Assembly: GCA_013416455.1 (NCBI GenBank)
Contig: JACCES010000002.1
Location: forward strand, 366,564-430,563
DNA length: 64,000 bases
Direction: 5' to 3'
DNA from: Alcaligenaceae bacterium
Lineage (GTDB): Bacteria; Pseudomonadota; Gammaproteobacteria; Burkholderiales; Burkholderiaceae_B
Shown here in pieces: positions 8,538 through 16,166 of the stretch. Made by a program: the position numbers and the translations under genes. Within the stretch, counting starts at the first letter, position 1; each line of letters opens with the position of its first letter. The notes beneath the pieces are model-generated. The model was not told where the DNA came from and did not search any database. It saw only the letters and a list, made by a program, of their open reading frames with translations.

Positions 8538-9521
8538 ATGATGAAACGCTTGAATCTTGCATTTGCGGCCTTGTCGCTGTGCTTTGCGGCCGGCCATTCC
8601 GCCGTCGCCGAGCCGACTTCCTGGCCGACCCGATCCATCAACCTCGTCGCGCCTCTGGCCGCCGGCAGCCCGACCGATGCCCTTGCCCGCATGGTCGCGG
8701 ACGAACTGGCGAACAAGCTTGGCCAGCCCATCGTCATTCACAACAAGCCCGGCGGCGGCTCTTTGATCGCCACACAGTTCGTCCAGAACGCCAAACCGGA
8801 CGGGCATACCTTTCTGTTCGCCGTTTCCGCCCATACCATCAACCCGGCCATCCGCAAGAATCTCAAATATGATCCCGTCGACGACTTCACGCCGGTGGGC
8901 CTGATTGCGGCGGTTCCCCATGTCCTTGTCGTGGGCCCGCACGTGCCGGCGAACAATCTGACAGAGCTGCTGGATTATGCAAAAGCGAATCCGGGCAAGC
9001 TGAGTTACGGCTCCGCGGGTATCGGGATCTCCAACCATATGGAGGGCGAACTGCTGGCCAGTTCGGCCGGAGTGGAATTGCTGCATGTGCCATATAAAAG
9101 CGGTTCTTCGGCGGCCATGCAGGATGTGATCGCGGGGCGCGTGGATATGATGTTCGGTCCGGTGGGAAGTTCGCTCCCGCTCATTCAGGCGGAACGGGTC
9201 AGGGCCATAGGTGTGGCCCAGGGTAAGCGCTCGACGCTGGTGCCTGATCTGCCGACGATCGCCGAATCGGGCCTGCCCGGCTTCGAGGCGATGCCCTGGA
9301 TCGGGCTTTTCGGGCCGGCGGACATGGATCCCGCCATTACAAAGAAAATGGCCGAGGCCTTGAAGGAAACCCTGGCGGACGAGAAGGTGAGCGCCCAGCT
9401 GGCCAACTATGGTACGGAAGCAATGTATCTTCCTCCGGCGGAGTTCGTCGACTTCCTGCGGACGGATGTGCAGAGATGGGCCCGCATCGCGCAAGAGGCC
9501 GGCATCCAGCTCGATGATTGA
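8538..9521 (+). CDS. Bug-family TTT substrate-binding protein
   Basis: A 327-residue periplasmic receptor of the tripartite tricarboxylate transporter (Bug/TctC) family. A Sec signal peptide ends near SAVAEP (about residue 24). Mature-protein hallmarks are WPTRSINLVAPLAAGSPTDALAR, IHNKPGGGS, PDGHTFLF, LHVPYKSG and PDLPTIAESGLPGFE. No TctA/TctB membrane genes occur in this window, so it must use components encoded elsewhere or act as a sensor. It follows the FAH-family gene by 127 bp and precedes flavin reductase copy B by 29 bp. Its 3' end is duplicated as the stub at 2644-2813. Confidence 0.92.
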   Translation: MMKRLNLAFAALSLCFAAGHSAVAEPTSWPTRSINLVAPLAAGSPTDALARMVADELANKLGQPIVIHNKPGGGSLIATQFVQNAKPDGHTFLFAVSAHTINPAIRKNLKYDPVDDFTPVGLIAAVPHVLVVGPHVPANNLTELLDYAKANPGKLSYGSAGIGISNHMEGELLASSAGVELLHVPYKSGSSAAMQDVIAGRVDMMFGPVGSSLPLIQAERVRAIGVAQGKRSTLVPDLPTIAESGLPGFEAMPWIGLFGPADMDPAITKKMAEALKETLADEKVSAQLANYGTEAMYLPPAEFVDFLRTDVQRWARIAQEAGIQLDD

Positions 9522-9550
9522 TGATCCACTCCGCCACAGGAAGCAAACAA

Positions 9551-10192
9551 ATGTCAGATATGCATTTTTATGAACCCGCCGACGGGCACCGCCTGCCGCA
9601 CTGTCCGCTGAAAGCGATTGTCGCGCCCAGGCCGATCGGCTGGATTTCGACCGTGGATGGCCAGGGAACGGTCAATCTTGCGCCATACAGTTTCTTCAAT
9701 TTCGTGTGCGAATCGCCGCCCATTCTTTATTTTTCAAGCAAGGGATGGAAGGACAGCGTGCAGAACGTGAAGGAAACCGGCGAATTCGTGGCCAACCTGG
9801 CGACCCGCCCGCTGGCGGAGGCGATGAACGTCAGTTCGGCCATGGTTCCGCCGGAGGTCGACGAGATGCAGCTTGCGGGCCTGTGGGCCGCGCCCTCCCG
9901 GCTCGTCAAGCCGCCACGCGTGCTGCAGGCGCCGGCGGCCTTTGAATGCAAGTTGATTTCCATCACTGAAATACCGGGTCTGGATGGCAAGCCCAGCGAC
10001 TGGTTCATGGTGATGGGACAGATCGTCGGCGTGCACATCAATCAGGACTTTCTTCGCGATGGGCTCTTCGACACGGTCGCGGCCCAGACGATCGCGCGTT
10101 GCGGCTATCGCGGCTACTACTCAGGGGTCGCGGATATGTTCGAAATGATGCGGCCGTCCGAGGCTTCAGTCGTCACGAAAGGGGCGGCGTAG
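9551..10192 (+). CDS. Flavin reductase-like FMN-binding protein (copy B)
   Basis: This 213-residue paralogue of the protein at 2843-3484 differs at about 26 positions by hand count. It shares the same FMN-contact blocks CPLKAIVAPRPIGWIST and NLAPYSFFNFVCE. AGGAA at 9538-9542 supports the ATG at 9551. It is the last (+) gene of the hydroxy-acid/dioxygenase/FAH/Bug series. Conservation of both reading frames, despite loss of the bug gene before copy A, suggests that both copies are under selection. The physiological flavin-using partner is unknown. Confidence 0.87.
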   Translation: MSDMHFYEPADGHRLPHCPLKAIVAPRPIGWISTVDGQGTVNLAPYSFFNFVCESPPILYFSSKGWKDSVQNVKETGEFVANLATRPLAEAMNVSSAMVPPEVDEMQLAGLWAAPSRLVKPPRVLQAPAAFECKLISITEIPGLDGKPSDWFMVMGQIVGVHINQDFLRDGLFDTVAAQTIARCGYRGYYSGVADMFEMMRPSEASVVTKGAA

Positions 10193-10313
10193 GCGCAGTC
10201 TCGGCCGCAGCAGATGTGCCATCCTGACAGTCTGACCCGGAGAACGGATTTTCGTAGATTCGGATTGGGGATCTACAGACAAACTTTCAGGCCCGTGATT
10301 GGAATCACGACAC

Positions 10314-10366
10314 ATCGTTCAGGATCGAGTCAGGTTGGGCATAAGCCTTTTCTCGACCTGAACGAT
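10314..10366. terminator. Imperfect inverted repeat between convergent genes
   Basis: ATCGTTCAGGATCGAG (10314-10329) pairs with CTCGACCTGAACGAT (10352-10366) with one bulged base and a 22-base loop. It lies between the flavin reductase ending at 10192 (+) and the Bug gene ending at 10381 (-), so it may stop transcription from either side. There is no adjacent T-run, so intrinsic termination is uncertain. A smaller palindrome, GTGATT-GG-AATCAC, lies just upstream at 10295-10308. Confidence 0.45.
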
Positions 10367-10380
10367 GTGATGTTGTTACG

Positions 10381-11358
10381 TTACTGTGAAGCTTGGATGC
10401 CGGCTTCTTTGATGGCCGATGCCCATTTTTCCTTTTCTTGATCGATAAATGTCGTCCACTCTTCGCGGCTCCTCAAGTCAGCTTCGGAGCCTTGCGCTGC
10501 GATAGATTTTTGTATCTCGGGATCGAGCAAGATTTGGTGTACGTCGTGGGAAATTTTTGTGATGATCTCTGTTGGCGTCCCTTTGGGTACGAACAACCCT
10601 CCCCATCCGTTGGCGTGAAAGCCGGGATATCCTTGTTCGGCAATCGTTGGAACTTCTGGCAATAGCACTGAGCGCTTGTCCGATAGGTTTGCGATGGCTT
10701 TGATCCGTCCGGCCTCGATCTGCGGCAGCGAGGCAGCGATTGTTTCAACCGCCAGTTTGATATGTCCCCCAGCCAAATCGTTGATCGTGGCAGCGCTTCC
10801 CTTATAGTTGACGCTCAGAATGTCGATGTCGGCAGACTTCTTCAGCAGGTTTGACGCTAGCTGCAATGCCGTCGCACCATGTCCCCACTCGAGCTTTCCA
10901 GGATCTTTCTGCGCTGCGTCAACGACGTCGCCCCAATTCTTGTATGGGGTGTCTGGATGAGCCAACACCAGCCATCCTTGTGAGAAGACCGGTGCGAGGG
11001 GGGTGAAATCATCCAAGCTGTAAGGGAGGTCTGGATACAGGCCCGCGTTTACGACTGTGGTACTGCTGCTGCCAAACGTGATGGTGTAACCATCGGCTGC
11101 AGCTGCCAGCCCTGCCATCATTCCCGGAATTCCGGCCCCTCCGCCCCTGTTATCCACATAGACGGCCTGGCCCCAGAGCTTGGACAGGCGGTCGGCCAGC
11201 AGCCGGGCATTTATATCGGTGGCCTGGCCGGCGGGAAAGGGCACGACCATGCGCACCGATCGGGAAGGGTAGGTGTTGTCCTGCGCGTGCACGGGGGTGG
11301 AAACTAGAGCAGCGGAAATACAGCAAAAGGCGACCTGCAAGCAGCATGAAATTTTCAT
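10381..11358 (-). CDS. Bug-family TTT substrate-binding protein
   Basis: A 325-residue receptor with a Sec signal peptide ending near STPVHAQ (about 26). It has the Bug hallmarks YPSRSVRMVVPFPAGQATDINAR, VDNRGGGAG, ADGYTITFG, VNYKG and LPEVPTIAEQGYPGFH. It is transcribed away from the convergent flavin reductase gene. The base composition changes inside the gene. The first ~260 coding bases (11101-11358) are about 64 percent GC, like the neighbours, while the remaining ~720 are about 53 percent, which suggests a mosaic or imported 3' part. No membrane components are adjacent. Confidence 0.9.
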   Translation of the reverse strand: MKISCCLQVAFCCISAALVSTPVHAQDNTYPSRSVRMVVPFPAGQATDINARLLADRLSKLWGQAVYVDNRGGGAGIPGMMAGLAAAADGYTITFGSSSTTVVNAGLYPDLPYSLDDFTPLAPVFSQGWLVLAHPDTPYKNWGDVVDAAQKDPGKLEWGHGATALQLASNLLKKSADIDILSVNYKGSAATINDLAGGHIKLAVETIAASLPQIEAGRIKAIANLSDKRSVLLPEVPTIAEQGYPGFHANGWGGLFVPKGTPTEIITKISHDVHQILLDPEIQKSIAAQGSEADLRSREEWTTFIDQEKEKWASAIKEAGIQASQ

Positions 11359-11564
11359 GATCTTTGTCTCCTGATTCGATGTTGATCTATCGGCTCTACT
11401 GCAACGACGTGTTGGCCTGTTCTATTAATACAGCGCACGGTTGACCGGCGCAATGCAAGTTACATGGGAGACAAGGCAAGACGAACTGCCGCCCGCCCCA
11501 AGAAAATGCCCATATGCCCTTGGGCAATGATTGCTGGCGCATTCATAACGATGATGAATGGCGA

Positions 11565-12497
11565 TCAGCGCCGCAGCAGACCTTGTTCGATCGCATCCCC
11601 CAGGTATTGCTGCGTGCATTGCTGGATGGTTTCCACCAGCGCGGTCGAAAGACGGGACGTGCTGCGGTGTTTGGAAAGAATGGCCCAGGTGTCCAGCCGG
11701 ATATCGGGCTCGAAGGGCACGATCTTGAGGCTGGTCCCCGGCTGGGCATGGGCGATGGCCGAAAATGAATCGACGATCGCAATGCCCGCCCCGGCCCTGG
11801 CCAGCAGGCAGGCGGTTTCGGAATAGCGCACTTCCACTGCGACGCGGTAGGGCGTCTGTTCCGCCTTGAAGGCGCCCCTGACCAGGGGGCCCAGGCGCGA
11901 ACCCATTTCCAGGCCGATCAGAGCATGTTCGGTCAGCTGCGCGGGTGTGAGCGCGGCTGCCTGGGCCAGGGGGTGGCGGGCGTCCATGACGCAGACCATG
12001 TCGACCGATGCGATCGGGATCATCCGGACGCTATTGCTGAGTTCGGGTTCCAGGGCAATGGCCAGGCCCACGTCGGCCGCGCCGGATTCGATTTTTTCAA
12101 CCACCGTATACGAACGCCGGACGTCGAAGAAGATCTTGACGTTGGGCCGCTGGGACAACAGATTCTGGACCGCGATGGGAACCACGGTATGGCCCAGCTG
12201 GGGCGTCGCCACCACCCTGATGTGCCCATAGCGGTTTTCCTTCAGTTCTTCCGCCGTTTGCGACAGCGTGTGCAGCATCAGGAAGATGGAATCGGATTGT
12301 TCAAAGAGGATTTTGGCTTCTTCACGCGCGACCAGCCGATTGGCGCGCCGATCGAACAGTTCGAGCCCCAGCTGGGTTTCCAGCTGGCGGATGGCGGTGC
12401 TGACGGCCGGCTGCGAAATCTGCAGGACGCGGGCGGCGCCCAGTGTGGTGTGGCACTGCATGACCGCGCGGAATACTTCCAGAAGTCTGAGGTTCAT
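11565..12497 (-). CDS. LysR-family transcriptional regulator of the TRAP/ureide cassette
   Basis: A 310-residue LTTR. The N-terminal HTH spans about residues 3-62, with the recognition segment LGAARVLQISQPAVSTAIRQLE, followed by an effector-binding domain beginning at IRVVATPQLGH. It is divergent from dctP with a 130-bp AT-rich gap, the classic LysR arrangement. An ATAA-N7-TTAT inverted repeat touches its own start codon. It probably autoregulates and activates the TRAP-AllA-PuuE-amidase genes in response to the imported compound; that role is inferred from position. Confidence 0.9.
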   Translation of the reverse strand: MNLRLLEVFRAVMQCHTTLGAARVLQISQPAVSTAIRQLETQLGLELFDRRANRLVAREEAKILFEQSDSIFLMLHTLSQTAEELKENRYGHIRVVATPQLGHTVVPIAVQNLLSQRPNVKIFFDVRRSYTVVEKIESGAADVGLAIALEPELSNSVRMIPIASVDMVCVMDARHPLAQAAALTPAQLTEHALIGLEMGSRLGPLVRGAFKAEQTPYRVAVEVRYSETACLLARAGAGIAIVDSFSAIAHAQPGTSLKIVPFEPDIRLDTWAILSKHRSTSRLSTALVETIQQCTQQYLGDAIEQGLLRR

Positions 12498-12498
12498 T

Positions 12499-12513
12499 AT
12501 AAAAAATGGTTAT
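12499..12513. promoter_or_regulatory. Candidate LysR-box (ATAA-N7-TTAT)
   Basis: The inverted repeat ATAA-N7-TTAT contains the LTTR consensus T-N11-A (T at 12500, A at 12512). It lies in the divergent gap between lysR (start 12497) and dctP (start 12628). Placement next to the regulator's start codon fits an autoregulatory recognition site. The rest of the gap is very AT-rich and probably holds the divergent promoters. Confidence 0.45.
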
Positions 12514-12627
12514 TCTGGATTGGAAAAAATTAATACTTGTTTATTTTATCAGGCTCCCTAAAATGACCTGGACGGGATGTACACAATAATTTCTATCAGT
12601 CATCACGGACTCACGAGGAGACCAATC

Positions 12628-13671
12628 ATGCGGACACTAGGGAAGACGTTCATGACGCTGGCGTGTCTAGCGGTATTCGCCACGACTTCATGGGCTGCGG
12701 ACGTCAACATCAGGGTGCTGGGCTGGTATGGCAATCAGCCGCAATCCCAGGTACTGGAACGGCCCTTCTGGGAAAACATCGAAAAAAGCACTCAGGGCCA
12801 GTTCAAGGCCAATTTCCGGACCATCGATGAACTCGGCCTCAAGGGCTTCGAATCTCTGCGGACCCTGCAGAGCGGCGCATTCGATATTGTGTCCTTCCAG
12901 ATCACCTTCGTCGGCGGCGAGGCGCCCGTGCTGATGGGGGCCGACCTGCCCGGCGCCGCATTCAACTTCGATGACCTGCAGCGCAATCTGGATGCCTATC
13001 GGCCCGTCATGGAACGGGACCTGGACTCGCGTTTCAACGCCAAGCTGCTCACTGCCTGGTCCTTTCCCTTCCAGATTCTTTATTGCAAGGGCCAGGTGAA
13101 AAGCCTGGACGAACTGCGCGGCAAGAAGGTCAGGGTCAGCGGTGCCTTGAGCGCCAAGCTGATTGAAAGCCTCGGGGGAGCCAGTGTCACCCTGGCGGGG
13201 CCCGAGGTGTACCAGGCGATGATGCAGGGCGTGGTGGATTGTGCGGTCACGGGCAGCCAGTATGGCAACAGCAACGACTGGTTCGAGGTATCCGACAGCC
13301 TGCTGACGACGCCGGTGGGCGGCGCGGGTGTCGTGCTGCACGTGGCGCGCAAGGCCTTCTGGGAAAAGCTCACGCCAGAGCAGCAGGCGACGCTGTCGGG
13401 CGCTTTGAAGAAGCTCGAAGACGACCTCTGGGCGATGGGCCGCGAAGGGCATGACGATGGCATCAATTGCAATATCGGGCGCACCCCCTGCGACGGCAAG
13501 CCCGGCAAGATGACCCTGGTTGAAAGCACACCGGCCGACCGCGAGAAGGTCAATGGCGTGCTCAAGGATGTGCTCATCCCCCTGTGGCTGGAAGATTGTA
13601 CGGCTGCGTCGGGCACCTGCGGCGATGACTGGTTCAAGACCGCCGGCGCGGCCGCGGGCATCCAACAATAA
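12628..13671 (+). CDS. dctP: TRAP transporter substrate-binding protein DctP
   Basis: A 347-residue periplasmic receptor. The signal peptide MRTLGKTFMTLACLAVFATTSWA is followed by a mature DctP domain: RVLGWYGNQPQSQ at the N terminus, IDELGLKGFE, and LRGKKVRVSGALSAKLIESLGG with the substrate-carboxylate arginine region. GAGGAG lies 7 bases before the ATG at 12628, favouring it over an in-frame codon at 12577. A short insert with four cysteines near the C terminus (NCNIGRTPC, DCTAASGTC) is unusual and may form disulfides. It is followed by the two TRAP membrane genes. Confidence 0.9.
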   Translation: MRTLGKTFMTLACLAVFATTSWAADVNIRVLGWYGNQPQSQVLERPFWENIEKSTQGQFKANFRTIDELGLKGFESLRTLQSGAFDIVSFQITFVGGEAPVLMGADLPGAAFNFDDLQRNLDAYRPVMERDLDSRFNAKLLTAWSFPFQILYCKGQVKSLDELRGKKVRVSGALSAKLIESLGGASVTLAGPEVYQAMMQGVVDCAVTGSQYGNSNDWFEVSDSLLTTPVGGAGVVLHVARKAFWEKLTPEQQATLSGALKKLEDDLWAMGREGHDDGINCNIGRTPCDGKPGKMTLVESTPADREKVNGVLKDVLIPLWLEDCTAASGTCGDDWFKTAGAAAGIQQ

Positions 13672-13739
13672 TCATTGATGGAAGGGCGCGGGGGCTGTAC
13701 AGGGTTCCGCCGCCATTCTTTCCCTATAGCGGGTTTCCC

Positions 13740-14354
13740 ATGCGTTTATTCATGGACCGGCTGGATCGCGCGCTGAAAGCGCTGACCGGCCGTATATGCC
13801 TGGCGGCCGGATGGGCGTTGCTTGCGCTGTCGGTGGTCATTACCGTCAACGTGGTGCTCAGGAAGGTATTCAGCTATTCCCTTCAGGGGGTGGATGAATA
13901 CGGCGGCTACTGCCTGGCCATCTGCGCCTCGGTTGGTTTTTCGCAAGCCATGTACGACCGCGCGCACATCCGCATCGATGTGCTGACGCAAACCTTTCCC
14001 TTGAAGATCAGGGCATTCTTCGATGTGCTGACCCAGCTCATTCTGCTGGCGATGGCCATCCTGCTGGTACTCAAGGCCGCCGACGTCGCCCAGACGTCCC
14101 ACCAGATGCGGGCACTGGCGGTCAGTCCGCTGCGCACACCGCTATCGGTGCCCCAGGGGCTCTGGGCGGGCGCCCTGCTGTGGTTCTGCTTCACGCTGGG
14201 CGTACATGCTCTGCGTGCCTTGCTCGCCCTGTTGTCGCGTGATTGGCTGACGGTCATCCGCGAGTTCGGGTCGGCCAGCCTCGACGAGGAAATCGAAGAG
14301 GAAATGGCCCAGGCGCAGGCGCGTCTGCGGAACCAGGCGGGAGGCCGGCCATGA
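13740..14354 (+). CDS. dctQ: TRAP transporter small permease DctQ
   Basis: A 204-residue, four-helix inner-membrane subunit. Hydrophobic spans lie at about 18-40, 55-73, 94-112 and 135-155. Between them is the family pattern VVLRKVFSYSLQGVDEYGGYCLAICASVGFSQAMYDRAHIRIDVL. The C-terminal tail is acidic (DEEIEEEMAQAQA). It overlaps dctM by four bases (ATGA), indicating translational coupling. With DctP and DctM it forms a sodium-driven uptake system for an organic anion. Confidence 0.92.
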   Translation: MRLFMDRLDRALKALTGRICLAAGWALLALSVVITVNVVLRKVFSYSLQGVDEYGGYCLAICASVGFSQAMYDRAHIRIDVLTQTFPLKIRAFFDVLTQLILLAMAILLVLKAADVAQTSHQMRALAVSPLRTPLSVPQGLWAGALLWFCFTLGVHALRALLALLSRDWLTVIREFGSASLDEEIEEEMAQAQARLRNQAGGRP

Positions 14355-15646
14355 TCCTCGGACTGGTATACCTCATCGGCCTGATCCTGTTCTTGATGAC
14401 GGGCATCCATGTGGCCAGCGCCATCCTGATGACCGCTCTGGTCAGCGATTATTTTTCGCTGCAGGTGCTGCCGAACATGATGGGCAACATCCTTTGGAAC
14501 ACGATGAACGAGTTCCTGTTGGTGGCCATCCCCCTGTTCATCCTGCTGGGCGAAATACTGACGCGCAGCGGCGTGGCCGACCGCATGTACGGGGCGCTGG
14601 CCGTGTGGCTGCGCTGGCTGCCCGGCGGCCTTCTGCATACGAACATCGTCACATCGGCCCTGTTCGCGGCCACTTCGGGCTCCAGCGTGGCGACCGCGGC
14701 CACGGTCGGCACGGTTGCGCTGCCCACGCTGAATTCGCTGGGCTATCAAGAGCGGCTGGTATTGGGTTCGATCGCCGCCGGGGGCACGCTGGGGATCCTG
14801 ATCCCGCCCAGCATCAACATGGTGGTCTATGGGGCGCTGACGGAAACCTCGGTGGGCAAGCTGTTTGCCGCCGGCATCGTGCCCGGCATCGTCCTGACCC
14901 TCATCATGATGGGGATCATCGTGCTCATGGCCGTGTTCGGCAACGTGGCGCCCAAGGATGGGAAAAAAGCCATGGCGCTGGCCATGCGCCTGAAGATGCT
15001 GCTCGACATCCTGCCCGTCATGATCGTGTTCACCCTGATCATGGGCAGCATCTACCTGGGCTGGGCCACGCCCACCGAAGCGGCGGCCATCGGCGTGGTG
15101 GGGGCCATACTGATTGCGGCGTTCAACCGCAGCCTGTCCATCGGGATGCTGCACGCCGCATTCCTGGCCTCGCTGCGCACCACCGCCATGGTCATCCTGG
15201 TCGTCATGTCCGCCTTCGTGCTGAACTTCGCGCTCAGCATGGCGGGTATTCCGCAGATGCTTTCCGGCTATGTGCGCGATATGAATCTGTCGCCCATGGC
15301 CACCATCTGGGCCCTGGTTCTCTTCTACCTGCTGCTGGGGTGCTTCCTGGAAGCCATCGCCATGATGGTGACCACGGTGGGGGTGGTGGTGCCACTGGTC
15401 GTGAGCCTGGGCTTCGATCCGCTGTGGTTCGGCATTTTCATGGTCCTGATGATGGAAATGGCGCTGATCACGCCGCCCGTCGGCCTGAATCTGTTCGTGG
15501 CGCAGAACATCCGCCTGAGCAAGGGCAGCATCACGGACGTCTATATAGGGGCGCTGCCGTTCGTGCTGGCCATGCTGCTGCTGGTCACGCTCCTCATCTA
15601 TTTCCCCGGCATTGCGCTGTGGCTCCCCAACAGAATGTTTGTCTAG
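14351..15646 (+). CDS. dctM: TRAP transporter large permease DctM
   Basis: A 431-residue multi-spanning permease. The ATG overlaps the dctQ stop codon (14351-14354). Characteristic segments are LVAIPLFILLGEILTRSGVADRMY, FAATSGSSVATAATVGTVALP, GSIAAGGTLGILIPPSINMVVYG and, near the end, ALITPPVGLNLFVAQNI, which together form the scaffold/transport domain signature. It ends 4 bp before the ureidoglycolate lyase gene, so the transporter and catabolic genes form one transcription unit. Confidence 0.94.
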   Translation: MILGLVYLIGLILFLMTGIHVASAILMTALVSDYFSLQVLPNMMGNILWNTMNEFLLVAIPLFILLGEILTRSGVADRMYGALAVWLRWLPGGLLHTNIVTSALFAATSGSSVATAATVGTVALPTLNSLGYQERLVLGSIAAGGTLGILIPPSINMVVYGALTETSVGKLFAAGIVPGIVLTLIMMGIIVLMAVFGNVAPKDGKKAMALAMRLKMLLDILPVMIVFTLIMGSIYLGWATPTEAAAIGVVGAILIAAFNRSLSIGMLHAAFLASLRTTAMVILVVMSAFVLNFALSMAGIPQMLSGYVRDMNLSPMATIWALVLFYLLLGCFLEAIAMMVTTVGVVVPLVVSLGFDPLWFGIFMVLMMEMALITPPVGLNLFVAQNIRLSKGSITDVYIGALPFVLAMLLLVTLLIYFPGIALWLPNRMFV

Positions 15647-15650
15647 AAGC

Positions 15651-16166
15651 ATGAGACACGTATCCAATCAGGCCATGCGCCTGCACCCCGAGCGCCTGGC
15701 CGGCAATGTCTTCGAGCCCTACGGGGAAGTCATCGAACATGCCGGCGACGCCGCCCGGCACCCTGTGCGGATCCCCTTCGAGGTATCCCGTTCCGATGTC
15801 CGGTTCGGCATGACGGTCAATCGGCTGAAGCATTGCGCCGATCCCGTCGTTCATGTGGATGTGCTGGAGCGCCATCCTCATTCTCCGCAGAGCTTCATTC
15901 CGCTGGGCGGGGCGACCCGCAGCCTGATCGTAGTGGCGCGTTCCGCCGATGACGGCACGCTCGATCTGTCGACCCTGCGCGCATTCATCTGCGCGCCGGG
16001 CCAGGGCGTGGTCTACCGCCTGGCCGTCTGGCACTATGCTTTCACCAGCATCGACGACAATGCGGAAGTCGCCGTCATCCTGGGGCGCACCGGCCAGGAC
16101 GATGATACGGAATACACCCGGCTGCGGGCGCCGGTTCAGGTGATTCTGGAAAAGGCCGGATCATGA
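15651..16166 (+). CDS. allA: Ureidoglycolate lyase family protein (AllA)
   Basis: A 171-residue cupin-fold enzyme of the AllA family, which cleaves ureidoglycolate to glyoxylate and urea. Family blocks visible are LAGNVFEPYGEVIE at the N terminus, VLERHPHSPQSFIPLGG in the middle, FICAPGQGVVYRLAVWHY, and a C-terminal DDTEYTRL. The ATG lies 4 bp after the dctM stop. The stop overlaps the next gene by ATGA. Together with the PuuE-type enzyme downstream, this points to a ureide (allantoin-like) substrate for the TRAP transporter. Confidence 0.88.
   Translation: MRHVSNQAMRLHPERLAGNVFEPYGEVIEHAGDAARHPVRIPFEVSRSDVRFGMTVNRLKHCADPVVHVDVLERHPHSPQSFIPLGGATRSLIVVARSADDGTLDLSTLRAFICAPGQGVVYRLAVWHYAFTSIDDNAEVAVILGRTGQDDDTEYTRLRAPVQVILEKAGS

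Noticed and set aside
13907..15667. A very long open frame (586 codons) on the minus strand across dctQ/dctM
   Set aside because: It is antisense to clear TRAP permease genes, is extremely His/Gln/Arg-rich and has no family signature; this is expected for high-GC DNA.
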